Shown here one piece after another: positions 23,848 through 36,017 of a DNA stretch of 64,000 nucleotides. Made by a program: the position numbers and the translations under genes. Position 1 is the first letter of the stretch, and every line of letters begins with the position of its first letter. The notes under the pieces are model-generated. The model was not told the origin of the DNA. It was given only the letters and a program-made list of their open reading frames with translations, and did no database searches. This stretch comes from Diabrotica undecimpunctata (taxonomy: Eukaryota; Arthropoda; Insecta; Coleoptera; Chrysomelidae): contig NC_092808.1 of the NCBI RefSeq assembly GCF_040954645.1, positions 80,439,889 through 80,503,888 on the forward strand, read 5' to 3'.

Positions 23848-24311
23848 GCTCCCCTGATTAGTAAAAAGTCAATGCCATTGCTTTGACTTTTACAGAGTAA
23901 TTGGTGTTTCTGCTTCTTGGTTCTTCTTCTGAAGGAGGTTAAGCTTTGAAGTTTCTGTCTAATGAAATTTCTGCGTGGTAGTGGGGTTGGAGGCTGATCC
24001 TGGGACAAGCAGATTGCAATTTTTGGGAATATTTTGGTTCGGTATTTGCAGAAAAGGTATAAGATAAAGTATTCGCCGTCAGATGCGTCTAAATTTCCAG
24101 TAATAGATTTCCAGATTGTTCCAATACCATTTACTAAACCGCGTTTTAGGCGTTTATTATAAGGTACTGTGTCAGAGGTTATTTCTTTATATTTTAAGTT
24201 AACGGAGTTTGAGATTTGTATTAGCAGACTATTATGTGTCTGTACTGCGGCTTGAAAGGCAAGTTTTCTCGGTGTATCCACGTTAATAATTTTTTCTAAT
24301 AGGTTTTCCAA
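23838..24311 (-). pseudogene. Errantivirus env-like (F-type) fragment
   Basis: A 157-codon ORF. Residues about 50-80 show a basic furin-type site (KRLKR) directly followed by a GLVNGIGTIWKSITGNLD segment, the hallmark junction and fusion-peptide region of insect errantivirus and baculovirus F-like envelope proteins. The rest of the ectodomain is replaced by unrelated frame, and the ORF runs through the polypurine tract into the LTR. It is a truncated, non-functional envelope remnant. Confidence 0.65.
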
Positions 24312-24505
24312 AATTCTGTCATTGTTGGATATTGTAGTTTTGATAGGGAATAATTCTTTGTTAACAGGTAAAGTCCATTTTTTGTTAGATATTCGTATAG
24401 TTCCTTTTTCATCAAAAAATTATCCAATTGTGTTATTAATGGGAGTTAGGAGAATTTGGGATTGGACGATAGAAAGGAGTCCATAGAACCTGTAAAGGAA
24501 AATTA

Positions 24506-24715
24506 TTAAAAATAAGGTTTCAATCTGTCAAAATTTACTTTAGAGATTTGGTTAGTTTTGGGGTTAAGGATAATTGCGGAATTTGTAAAAACTTCTTGAA
24601 TTTCGAAAGGTCCATTAAAAAGATTATCCGATTTTAGTTTAATTTGGGATTCTTTTACGTAAACTTTTGTCAACAATTTTAAAATCAGGTCTTCGTTCTG
24701 AAACATTCTCGTCAA
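24506..24715 (-). pseudogene. Ty3/gypsy integrase C-terminal fragment
   Basis: About 69 codons reading KVYVKESQIKLKSDNLFNG, PFEIQEVF, AIILNPKTNQISKVNFDRLK. This is the small barrel-like tail (GPF/Y-type module, here GPFEI) that ends gypsy integrases. The catalytic core is deleted here; the related copy at 55.5 kb keeps more. Confidence 0.75.
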
Positions 24716-24805
24716 ATCTTACTTTTTTTAACGTCAAATTTTTATAACAAAATTATTAACGAGATGATTCAAAATCCACTTACATAAAGAAGAACATCGG
24801 GACGC

Positions 24806-24971
24806 CTTGTTCTCTCTGCTCAGCTACCAGGGGCTTCACTATGTGTTCCTTCTGTAGATAGCAGGAGTGAGGTTGTTCGGAGATGCTTTCTTCTTTAAGG
24901 GTCGTCTTGTTCTCTCTGCTCAGCTACCAGGGGCTTCACTAGGTGTTCCTTCCGTAGATCACAGGAGTGAG
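24806..24971 (-). repeat. Tandem duplication in the errantivirus leader
   Basis: Two copies of a roughly 66-bp unit (24806-24871, 24906-24971) sharing CAGCTACCAGGGGCTTCACT. They lie between PBS and the deletion point. Confidence 0.8.
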
Positions 24972-25076
24972 TACTTCCGTAGATTCTTTGTTCCATTAAG
25001 GGATGAGAATCCGCCGCTGCTAGTGAGTATACACGTGTTCTAGCAACGTTAACCGGATTACTGACTTTGCGCCAAT

Positions 25077-25399
25077 TGTTAGATCACTAATTACGTATTT
25101 AACTTAAAAAAAAGAACTTTATTTGTTACAAATTAAATATTAAATAATAGTACAAAATTAAATTAATTTAAAATGACTACAATAACTGGACTGGTCGAAG
25201 TTGCAGCTAAGAGTGGTTCCGGCATCTGAAAATGGTAATTTATAGGTTTGGTATGAAGTGCTGAATCGCTGTTCCCATGAATATTGGCCAACGGTTCGTA
25301 CAAAGTTCTAATGCGTGCTCAGCAGTTTCTATGGGAATGGGATGATGAAATCTGAAGTCAGCGAACTTAAGTTAGTTCAAGGTTAATATTTTCTCATAT

Positions 25400-25403
<4 letters not shown>
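25077..25403 (-). repeat. Errantivirus 5' LTR
   Basis: It starts TGTTATATGAG at 25403 and ends GATCTAACA at 25077, followed by the primer-binding-like site. Confidence 0.85.

Positions 25404-25439
<36 letters not shown>
25403..25439. repeat. (TA)n tract 10
   Basis: About 37 bp at the outer edge of the 5' LTR. Confidence 0.95.
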
Positions 25440-25444
<5 letters not shown>

Positions 25445-26162
25445 TTCCTTTACGTTTTCTTCTTGGTTTTATTGATATGTTTACTATTTATAAATGTTTC
25501 CTATGATCTTTTAAGTATACTCAAAATATAAATGTACTTGGTCTATTATTACCATAATTTTTATAAAATTATATATATATATAGAAGTTTTAACACTTTT
25601 TATAGAAATTTAATTTTAAACTTAATTTTAGCAAACAAATTTTCACTTTGTGGTTATATTAAACTTACAAGGAGTAAAACACAAAATGAACATTTGGGGA
25701 GTATCGGTTTCATGATACAAGTTTGGGTAAATACTTTGTAATGTAATTATCGCACCCAAAGGTGTTGTAGCGCAAAGTTTCCCCAGAAATAATATAATGC
25801 ATGTCGCCCTAGGAAACTATAAGTAAAACTTATAGCTCTTGTCGGAGATAAAGGCGAATGAGTACTGAAAGATAAAAGTGGTTTATGTGAATTGTTTTAC
25901 AAAATATATTCAAAATAAATCATTTTTCTATATTCTATATTGAGAAGAAACAAAAAATCAGGTAAATTTTTATGAAAATTTTATACAATAATAAAAATAC
26001 AATACAATACAATAAAAACAATTTAAGTAAATTAAGTAGTATCAAAGGGATTCAATTTTTGGTATATTTTAAACACTGCTTATGTTTTAATTTATGACAT
26101 AGACTTTTTCAGAAAAAAAGAATTATTGTGAATTGGGACTTTCGGAAGTATTATATTTAAGA
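25440..26162. other. Unassigned AT-rich DNA
   Basis: A 69-codon ORF at 25532-25741 is unrecognised. A slightly GC-richer patch at 25745-25865 shows no motif beyond a small hairpin (ACTATAAG/CTTATAG). Confidence 0.35.
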
Positions 26163-26252
26163 TATATAAGATAAGATATATTATATATAAGATAAGATAT
26201 ATTATATATAAGATAAGATATAATATTATATATAAGATAAGATATATTTAAG
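26163..26252. repeat. AT-rich minisatellite
   Basis: Four imperfect copies of a unit of about 22-26 bp with core TATAAGATAAGATAT. Confidence 0.85.
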
Positions 26253-26736
26253 ATATTAATTTTAGGTAATTCCAATGAGAAGAATGTGTTTCATTAAAAT
26301 AATTGTAATTGCTTAAATTTTTTTCAAGATCTAATTTTTCAAGGAACAAAACAGGTCATTAAAGGTAGAAAGTTTCTTTTGTCTCGTATGTTTTGTACAA
26401 AATTATGGAATTTAAAAGTAGATTTTTAAAGAGTGGGCTTTTTTTTTAAATTGGAAATAGAGAACAGTTTGATTTGTGAAAAAAGAACTTATGGAAATAA
26501 TTTGAGATTGGAAGAAATGTCTGAAAGCTGAAAGGATAAGGATATGCTGTTTAATTTTAAGAGGGAGAACATCAAATTCCAAAGAAGAAATAAAGTGACG
26601 GTGTTTTTTTTTAACAGCGAAAGAAAATTTTAATATCAAAATTAGCTCGAAAAGCTGACGAAATAGAGAACTGAAATAACTGTTATTATACCCACAAGGA
26701 ATCTACGTTCCTGTATTTGGCTGTATACCATATATT
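26253..26736. other. Unassigned AT-rich DNA
   Basis: A 75-codon ORF (26412-26639, -) has no motif that I recognise. Confidence 0.35.
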
Positions 26737-26822
26737 AAAAAATTAATTAAAATCCTTTGTAAAAGGTAGGTATATATTTAAATAAATATATACCTTTTAC
26801 AAAGGATTTTAATTAATTTTTT
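26737..26822. repeat. Palindrome with 32-bp arms
   Basis: Left arm 26737-26768 and right arm 26791-26822 (core ATCCTTTGTAAAAGGTA and complement) are perfect inverted copies around an AT-rich loop. It could be a tiny foldback element or a snap-back join. Confidence 0.9.
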
Positions 26823-26889
26823 GTTATTATACCATTCTATTGATTCCGATTTAGACGTGAAAGCTTTGACTAATTTGTGCTCCAATGCA

Positions 26890-26894
<5 letters not shown>

Positions 26895-26982
<88 letters not shown>
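26895..26982. repeat. (TA)n tract 11
   Basis: About 88 bp of TA dinucleotide. Confidence 0.97.
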
Positions 26983-26985
<3 letters not shown>

Positions 26986-27682
26986 TGGCCATTTCATTCA
27001 ACAAAGCGACAGCAGCTTTTGCTAGAAGATTTATTCTTTTATATATATATACATATATAATATCACATTAGCACTACTAACAGATTTAAGCTAAGGATCC
27101 AAAGCTCTAGAGTGCATTCTCTCTTATATTTATAAAGATGTTTACATTTAAACTTTTGCTCTTTGCTCTTATTTGTATATGTATTACAAAATTTGTAAAG
27201 CAGCAATATATACTCTTATAAATCTTATGTTAGTTGCTAGAAAATTTTAGCGACCCCACAAACCATAATAATATGCCTCAGGTGTTTCGTGTTGGAAAAC
27301 TGCTACACTAAAAACAATTTTACATGTATTTATGACCAGAACTATACCGGAAGTGCAATACATGTTATTTTTATTTAGTCTTACATTCAGAAACGTTTAA
27401 AAACATATTCCGTTGGCATGTTTTGTTAGTATAAAAATTATTCAATACATTCTTAGCTATTTTATGTAGATTTAGGGTACATAAAGATGATTGATGCTTT
27501 GCTACCGATAAATAATAAACATAAAAGAACAACAATACAATACCTAGAAACCATCGAGAAATATAGTAAAGGTGTAGGTTTTATATTTTAATGAGGCTGG
27601 TTACAATTCAGTAATTTCAGATATAAATGTCAGTCAATTATTATTCTTATGATTTGTCATTGTCAATATACAGTTTGTAGAC

Positions 27683-27685
<3 letters not shown>
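26983..27685. other. Unassigned AT-rich DNA
   Basis: No gene, repeat or RNA is recognised. Confidence 0.4.

Positions 27686-27753
<68 letters not shown>
27686..27753. repeat. (TA)n tract 12
   Basis: About 68 bp at one end of element Y copy 2. Confidence 0.97.
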
Positions 27754-27757
<4 letters not shown>

Positions 27758-29152
27758 ATGATATGTAAAATCGAGAAAAATATTGGGTTGATTAAAATAT
27801 TTCAAAGTTCAAAAACATTAAAATAATTCAGATAAGTAGGATAATAAACAACAAACATTTCGAAGAAGGAAATTTTTAAATTCTTGGATTACCTGTATTA
27901 AACAAAATGTAAGCTATGCATAAATTATTTCTTTGTTATACTTGAGTGACCCGCATAATTTAAGTGAAATCCAAAGACAATTGAACCGGGTTTTCCAAAT
28001 ACATTAATGCAGTGATTAAAGACAATAGAAGAGATTTTAGAAAGAGGCTTTTGTTAGTGTTTAAGAATTATAGAAAAATATTATTTGTAAATAAGTTTTA
28101 GGAAATTTTATAATTATAGGTAAAAATTTGTTTGTTGTCGAAAGGAAAAAATGGGGGAATTGTGACGAGTTTTGATTGGCGGAGATTGAAAAAGGTGGGA
28201 TAGGTATGTAGGAATGAAAGTTTAGCTAGATTTAGGAGAGAGAAAAAATAATCAGTTGGTTTTCCAAGTCTGTAAGACGAACAGTGATCGTTCTCTGGCG
28301 GTTCCCGAGAAGTAGCAAGCAGTAGTGTTGAATGTTAGTGAGTTTTTGTGGAGTTAGTGTATCTGGCAGAAGCTGAAGCAGCAAAATATTGTAAGTCATA
28401 TTTTTCTACTTATATTCCAAGAGTCACTGTTCAGGCCAACGAGAGATTCAGTTTATCGTAAAGAGAAGATATTCCAAGAGTCATTTTTCACTCGGGCCAA
28501 CGAGAGATTCAGTTTATCGAGAGGAGAAAGGCTATCATAATTTGAATGATTTGTGCTTTTGAAGGAGATCATTAAGGACGATATACTTGCAACAATCTGT
28601 TGTAAGATTGCTGATTACATAGGGAGCGGTTGAGAGGAGATAATATAGTCTACAAGGAACAAGGATTTGGACCACTCATCATCAGAGAGAGATATTTTTG
28701 TTTTCTGCAGTTTTTTCTTTTATTGATAACACAATTTTTACACTTAATTTAAAAAGGATATAAATATTTTGATTAGGAGAGTTAGAATAGTTTGGGATTT
28801 TGAGATTTCAATTAATATTGTTTGTACCATTAATTTTGATTGTTCACGTACGTAGAACAAAATTTTGAGAATCATTATATGAGATTTGTTTATTGAAAAT
28901 TTTTGAGTGTGAATTATTTCATTATTTTTATTTCAATATATAGTGTTAGATCATATGTGTTTTTTATTATTCCGGTATTCTTTGGACCTTACTTTTCACA
29001 TGTAATATCATAGATATTGAAGCACGAATTTAACCCTGAGATAAAAGAATTAAAAATTGTGATAGAGTCATAATCATCTCATTTAAATAATTTTAATTAA
29101 TCAAAAAATTAATTAGCTAATTATTGCTTGGCGCACCAAGACTTTAAATATC

Positions 29153-29158
<6 letters not shown>
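27754..29158 (-). mobile_element. Element Y, copy 2 (reverse orientation)
   Basis: Collinear with 10694-12038 in reverse complement over the whole length, from CATAACAAT at the left to TTGGTGCGCCAAG near 29140. It is again bounded by (TA)n on both sides. It is about 60 bp longer than copy 1 because of an internal tandem duplication. Divergence from copy 1 is moderate (roughly 80-85% by eye). No conserved ORF is present. Confidence 0.65.
28416..28530. repeat. Tandem duplication within element Y copy 2
   Basis: Two units of about 57 bp, each with ATTCCAAGAGTCA and GGCCAACGAGAGATTCAG. Copy 1 has one unit. Confidence 0.8.
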
Positions 29159-29481
<323 letters not shown>

Positions 29482-29487
29482 ATATAT

Positions 29488-29562
<75 letters not shown>

Positions 29563-29563
29563 A

Positions 29564-29656
<93 letters not shown>
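29482..29656. repeat. (TA)n tract 14
   Basis: About 175 bp with a few GTATATA/AAATATA interruptions. It cuts off the gag gene that follows. Confidence 0.97.
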
Positions 29657-29660
<4 letters not shown>

Positions 29661-30541
29661 CTTCAATGGTTCTTACTCGATGGCTCCGACTAGCTGTTTC
29701 ATGTTCCAAGGCAATAGCGAGCGCTTTATCTAGAACTTTCGGTCTTGCTAGTCGTAAAGCTTTCTGTAATTTACTTTCTTTTAACCCATTAACAAAAGAA
29801 TCTACAGCAATTTCTTCCAAAATGTTATCTGGTACCTCCAGATAAGTCAACCGCACTATACAAGCAACATCTGCTTCAAACTCTTACAAATTTTCATTTG
29901 CTCGTTAAATTCTACTTCTTAGTTGCTCCTTGTAGACTTTTTGTAGATGGGCATCTCCGTAACGTTTGTCTAGTCGAGTGAACAATGTTTGGTAACATTT
30001 TTCTTGGCCCCTAGGAATCGATCTTAGGATATCTGCAGTATCACCTCGTAGAGCAGCAGTCAGGGAAACAGCCTTTTCTTGTTCTGTCCAATGATTGGCT
30101 GTCGCAATAGCTTCAAATTGTCTAAAGTATATTGACCAAGTGGACTTTCCATCAAATGGTGGCAATTTAAATCTCATATGATATGTCGTTTCATCTCTAG
30201 GTGATTTTTCTTTCACTATCGGATCTAAAGGTACTGTATTAACTCTATAACTATTTGATCTTCTCTTCCACGTCTTCATCGAATCTTTTGGAAACATTCT
30301 CATCATTATTTCTAGAACTTTCTTCGATCATTTGCGAGACATTATCAAATTTTTCATCAATTATTTTCGTTAAAACTGCTTCTTCTGCTGATTGAAACTG
30401 GAATGTTTCTGGGTCGTCTTCATTCTTGTTGACAACAGTCTTCAGTCGTTCTTGGAGGATCTTCTTGGACCCGCTGCAGTCTTCATCGTGTTCTTCTAGT
30501 TGCTCACGCAACTGTTTTACTGGCAGTTCTACTAGCAGCAT
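29657..30541 (-). pseudogene. Ty3/gypsy-type gag with SAP-like N-terminus, truncated
   Basis: From the start at 30541, residues about 5-37 (LPVKQLREQLEEHDED, SGSKKILQERL) fit a SAP DNA-binding helix pair. Then a frameshift, and the capsid-like region: RFKLPPFDGKSTWSIYFRQF, WTEQEKAVSLTAALRGDTA, RYGDAHLQKVYKEQLRSRI; after stops, [40 protein letters not shown]. This is the retrotransposon-gag fold of insect gypsy elements. It is sliced by (TA)n tract 14 before any zinc knuckle. A 5' LTR might lie just upstream (30.66-30.86 kb) but is not proven. Confidence 0.7.
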
Positions 30542-32399
30542 CTTTGGTCAGGCACACACGTACTTTTGTAAATGTTCTTACAAAAATCACTACCAAACTA
30601 CGCGGATATTCCCGACGAACAATACTTTTTAAAAGTCCATTTCAAAAGTCACTGCTGAATTTTTTTTAATCTCACACCGTAACACCCATTGTACCGTTTT
30701 TAAATAAAACGAGCGGTTTAAATTTATATAAATATATTTATTTATTAGTTTACAGCACGAAAATATCTTATCAACTAAACTTAACTCATAGAAGGTCATA
30801 GAAGGTATGCTTATATATAAAAGTTTTTATGTACTAGTAGAATATTGTGGCGTAGTCCACCTCTAATTCGTTTGTAATTTTAGTTGAGGCATTTTTAACT
30901 AGTAAAAAGCCTACAATAAAAAAATTCGGAAAAATTATGGTTTGTCATTGCTTAGCTGTTAATGGGTTTTAAATATCATTATTCAGATGCCAAATCGTAA
31001 AACTATGTCGAATATGTCGAATTATACTCAGTCGGTATGCAACATCTGTTTGCAGTTAATAAGAAATTAATTAAAAGATTAAAGCAAGATTGGTTTATTA
31101 TATACCTCTTTTCTTTAAAATGTAGTATTCTTGACACTAACTACATTGTTTAAATTCTAGTAAGACAACCTACACAATTTATTTTTACTTTATGGTTAAG
31201 TATTTGAACAGCCACAGCCGTTTAAAACAAGATCTGGCTATGCATATCCAAAAATAATAATTTTACATGCTATTGCTCTATAAACGATTTTGCAAAATTG
31301 TTTATCTTATACAATTGTGTATTTAGCATCCAAAAGAAAAGCATTGACATGGATCAGACGATTCAACAGGTTTATAATTTTAATATTTTAATTTTTTAAT
31401 TTTTCTTATTTTGCCCTCAAATTTAGTAAGATATCTTAAACATGTAGGCATTTAAAATCATTACAAACGTTTTTTATCTGATTTATATCTTTTTCTCCAG
31501 TTACATATATTTCATGAAACCTTGATTTTATGTAAGAATTAGAAAAACGAAGAGAATAGTTAAAGTTGATTTATGTACTCCGATGGTAAACGAATCTTTT
31601 CTTTTCCACCTTTTACGAGACCGAGCTAGTATTATATCAAGTAAGGGTTTCAGGGAGCTGTTAATCATCTGAGGTGCCGGCTCTAATTTGCTAAGCCATA
31701 AACTAGATTGAGTGGTGAGCGTCGTTATGCATATCTTGGGACCTCTTTACTTCTTACACGTTGCTAACTTTAATGTTACCACCGTGTCGTACGATTTTAT
31801 ATTTTTTTGGAGCTTTAAGGCCTAAGGCTGAATTTAATAAAAAAAAATAATCAGAATTTTTTGGCTAATAAAGAAAATTTTGATAATCAAACCAAAGTTT
31901 TTGAAGACATTTGCCGATAAGTTTGCATAAGTATTTTTTGTGTTTGTGGCTAAAGCTGCTAAAATTGGCCCAGATTGTTTTCATTGGATTTACAAAACTC
32001 TCTGATAACTAATAAATAGATTTTAAAATAACTAAGAAAATAGGTATTACTAGAAAATAGGAAATTGAAAATATTTGGATCCTTATCACTTAATAATAAT
32101 AGTCTTTCTTTGGTTATTTTCATATTTTTTTCTCTTTTCGCTTTTTAGATCCATAAGCTTTAGTTGTTATAACGTATCTTCTTTTTCTTTTAGATTATTT
32201 CTGAAATGAAGGAATTTTTATGATACTGACTAAAAGATCTTCCTCAGACTACTTAAATGTTTCCGGGACAAATATAATAAATATCTAGTTCACGAAGGAT
32301 ATGTCAAAAAAAGACGACATACTATGGCATTTTATTTAATGAAGAATTTGACAGAAAACCTATCGATTTAACGAAAACAGTAACAATAGTGGTCACAAA
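30542..32399. other. Gypsy leader or possible LTR, then unassigned DNA
   Basis: 30650-30870 carries AATAAA-type signals and ACACCGTAACACCCATTG at the place of an LTR/leader for the minus-strand gag. The remaining 1.5 kb shows no recognised gene or repeat. Confidence 0.3.
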
Positions 32400-33512
32400 A
32401 TAACAAATGAGAAAGTTGTTTAAGCTCTTTACAAATAAATAAACGTATAAAAAGTTGGACCGGATAATATATTTGGGGAAGTGTGAACAGCTATAATAGA
32501 GACAGAAAAAAGTTGGCTAACAAGTTTGTTTAATAGATAGATAATATTAATATCAGATAAATGAAGAAGCAATAGGTTAGTACCTCTTTATAATAACAAA
32601 ACAAATATACCACAATTAACCCACTGCAGGGCCATAAAATTAATTGGTCATACCATGAAAATATGACAGACAGTAATTGATAGAAGATTACCTGAAAAAA
32701 ACGAAATGTACAAAAAACATTTTGCATTTATGCAAGGTAGATAAACAACAGATAAAATTTTCATCATAAGGCAGCCGATATCAAATTACAGGAACTAAAA
32801 AGCAAAGCTCACGTAGCATTCATTGATCCTGAGAAACCATATGATAAAGTTCCTTAAGGCGCTCTATGGTGAGTGGTCAGTAAAAATAAATTCCCAGTGA
32901 GTATGTAAAGGCTGTGAGAGACATTTATGGAGAAGTTATAGCTAGTGTTGGGGTAGGTGTTGAAGAGACTGATAAATTTCATGTGAAAGTAGAATTGCAT
33001 CAGGGCTCTAAGGGTCCATATTTAGTCTCACTAATATTGGATCACATAACCAGGAAACTGAAACTACAGGTTAATATTTTCTGGCGTATGTATGTTGATA
33101 ATGTAGTGATACTAGGAAATACATAAAGATATTTAAAACATAAATTAAAGAGAATTGAAAAGATGAGCCAAGTCTTGAGAAAAGAGATTTAAAACTTATT
33201 AGGAAAAAACCAAGAATTTGGACTACTCCTTTAATATTGGAGTTACCACTACCTACAAATAAAATGATAACTTTTGAGGTGAAATTATTATAAAAAGTAA
33301 GCTATTCTATCTAGACTCGGCATTACAGGGAAATGGGGAAATAGATCGGGATGCATCCATCCCCATCTATTGTGTTCTACTTTAATATGTAAATTACTCA
33401 ATACAAAGAATGGCTGAAGTATAGTTTCTGGAAGGAATTGGAGAGGGAGACTAAAGAAGACCTAGGAAAGACAGTTAAGCAGTACATTTCGGTAAAGATG
33501 ATTGATATTGGT
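32400..33512 (+). pseudogene. LINE reverse transcriptase relic interrupted by foldback and PLE
   Basis: Blocks in shifting frames: KVGPDNIF then WLTSLFNR, LCKVDKQQ/QGR-type followed by STTD-like sequence, AFIDPEKPYDKVP (motif A, with Asp), MRDIYGEVIASVGVGVEETD, KFHVKVELHQGSKGPYLVSL, then MYVDNVVILG where YADD should be, and a tail with GRPRKD-like residues and DIGIN. The coding line breaks exactly at the PLE target duplication and resumes at 37566 with EMPQENSF-like residues, so one LINE once spanned both. Many stops show it is old. Confidence 0.7.
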
Positions 33513-33526
33513 ATAAATTAATTACT
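33513..33526. repeat. PLE target duplication, left copy
   Basis: ATAAATTAATTACT, identical to 37340-37353. Confidence 0.85.
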
Positions 33527-33619
33527 GATAAATTGCGTTAGGCTTTCACGGCCATCGTCTAACTTATTAAACTGTTTATTCGGGCTGTTGGGCCGTTGTC
33601 TTCTGTTGAGATTTGTTCT

Positions 33620-33665
33620 CGACGTTTCGCCAACACTAGGGGTTGGCATCTTCTGGAGATGTTGA
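33620..33665 (-). ncRNA. PLE hammerhead-like motif, left 3' end
   Basis: On the minus strand AGAAGATGCCAAC...GTTGGCGAAACGTCGAG: a GCCAAC/GTTGGC stem II, GAAAC and GTC. The CTGATGA box is degenerate (AGAAGAT). PLE 3' regions are known to carry hammerheads. Confidence 0.45.
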
Positions 33666-36017
33666 TGCTTCGCTTGTAAGCAGAAACTGACGACGCGTTG
33701 TACTACGGAGGCAATATTTATAATTCCCACTCGCCTCCCCTCCACTGGTTTCGGCTTGAGGGGGCGTGTCGTTGTTTATAGTAGCTTTTCTATCTCCGTG
33801 TTTGGCGGGAAGGGCGTTTGTGGATTTTAATACTGGTATCCATGTTTTGTTGATTTTTAGTCCTTCTTCTATCCTATTGAAATTGTTTGGGTGCTTGTAT
33901 ATTTCCACCGCTTCCCGATATAACCGTGGGTAGTACTGTGAAGTTTTGTCCAGCATCTGTGTTTCTTCAAATAGTATTCGATGTTCTCCGCTTCCCAAAG
34001 CGTGTTCGGCAACGGCAGATTTGTCGATATGTCCTAAACGACAATGGCTTTTATGTTCATTTATCCTGGTGTTGGTGTGTCTTTTTGTGGTTCCCACATA
34101 TACCATTCCACATGTGCATGGTATTCGGTATACTCCGGCCGTTGCTAATGGGTCGCGTTTGTCTTTTACCGATCTTAAACAATCCTTGATCTTCTTTGTA
34201 GGTCTGAAGATGGTCTTTATGTTGGCTTTCTTGAGTATTCGCCCAATTCTGTCCGTTACCCCCGATATATAGGGCAAGAACGCTTTCCCTTTACATTCTG
34301 TTTCTTCGTCCCTTCTTCTAGATACGTTGTTCATCGCCTTGTGTATTTCTCTTCTGGTGTATCCATTAGAGGTGAGCGCTTTTTCAATATAAAGAAGTTC
34401 ACTTTGGAGATATTGTGGTTCACAAATTCTCTTCGCCCTCTCTGCCAAAGTTTTGATGATACCTTGTTTTTGGCTAGGATGATGATTTGAGTTCCTGTTT
34501 AGGTATCTGTCTGTGTGTGTGTAGGTTTTAGATACACTTTATGTCCTAAGTGACCTTCCTTTCGATTTACTAATACATCCAGGAACGCTAGTTGTTGAGC
34601 TTTTTCTGTTTCCATCGTAAATTGAATATTTGGATGTAGTGTATTTATATAAGCCAGGAAATCGTTTAGTTTTTCTGCTCCGTGACCCCAAATCACAAAG
34701 GTGTCATCAACGTATCTGAACCATACCCTAGGCTTGTATGCTGAGTCCATTATCTTCTTCTCTAAATGCTCCATGAAAAGGTTGGCTACGACCGGGCTTA
34801 GTGGGCTTCCCATTGCTACTCCATCCATCTGTTCATAAATTTGGTCTTCCCATGAAAAGTATGTGGTAGTTAGGCAAATACGGTATAATTCCACCATATC
34901 CTTGGAAACTAGTCCCTCAATTAAATTCAGAACGTCTTCTAGGGGGACTCTTGTAAATAGGGAAACCACATCAAAACTAACAAGAATGTCAGATTCCTGC
35001 AAAGTTATTCCTTTGATCTTCTCAATAAAATGGGCGGAGTCTTTTACAAAGGCATCGTTTTTTCCTATATGTGGTTGTAAAATATCGGCCAGATGTTTTG
35101 CAAGGCTGTAAGACGGAGATCCTATGGAGCTCACAATAGGGCGGAGAGGTACATCGTCTTTGTGTATTTTCGGCAAGCCATACAAGCGTGGTGGGACTGC
35201 TTCGCTGTTGCATATTCTTGGCTTTATCTCCTCTGGTATGGACGAAGATTTAATAAGTCTGTTGATTTTCCGTAGGGTGACTGCTGTGGGATCTTTTTTA
35301 AGTTTCTTATAAACCGCAGGATCTAGAAGATTTTGTATTTTCGTTTTGTAGTCGGCTGTCTTCATTACGATCGTGGCGTTTCCCTTGTCTGCTGGTAAAA
35401 TTACAACATCTTTGTCTGCGTTTAACGATTTTATGGCACGTATTTCTTGGTGGCTCAAATTATTTTTCGGTGTCTTAGCTTTATGCAAAATTCTTGCTGA
35501 TTCTGTCCTTATTTCTTCAGCTGCTTCGATTGGTAAGTTGCGGATCGCAGACTCTATATTAGCGATGATGTCTTCTTTGGGTATAACTTTAGGCACAATC
35601 GCAAAATTTCCCCCTTTGGCTAACAATGATGTTTCAGCTGAAGTTAAAACTTTATCTGAAAGATTGACCACTGTTCTTTCTGTGTTTTGTTTCTACCTCC
35701 TTATGTTTAGTTAAGCGTTCGTATTTGTTTTTCTGGCGTTCAGTGTTCCTTTCTAGTTCATTTTCCATTTTTCTGTAACAAATGGATTCAATTTTATTCC
35801 AATCTTCATATTTCAACCTGCTGCTCAAAACGTAAAACAAATCTAGAAGCTCCTTGTCAACCTTCGCCAAATTTCGTCTGGTGTCATGTATTCGTTCTCG
35901 TAATAGTGCTTTTTCCATGCGTGTATATATTCTATTGGCTTGACTTGTTCTGATGGATCGATTCGTTCGTAAGAAGTTCGGTAGTACCCCGTTGTCTCGA
36001 CATCGTGATAGAAAAGT
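33636..36017 (-). pseudogene. PLE polyprotein (RT plus GIY-YIG), left copy
   Basis: PLE proteins join a telomerase-like reverse transcriptase to a GIY-YIG endonuclease. In order: an N-terminal Arg/Lys-rich helical region (MEKALLRERIHDTRR, YRKMENELERNTERQ), a frameshift near 35690, then the RT from 35671 with VVILPADKGNATIV, RLYGLPKIHK, DGVAMGSPLSPVVANLFM and catalytic RYVDDTFVIW, ending in a stop at 34499 inside a (CA)n run. In the next frame is the endonuclease (34448-33636), with AGVYRIPC, MVYVGTTKRHTNTRINEH and AEHALGSGEH, all key GIY-YIG positions present. The N-terminus is probably slightly truncated at the dimer junction. Confidence 0.85.

Noticed and set aside
33887..35714. Open frames on the plus strand through the PLE (e.g. 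33887-34189, 33946-34272, 35373-35714)
   Set aside because: They are antisense shadows of the minus-strand RT/GIY-YIG gene and show no motifs of their own.
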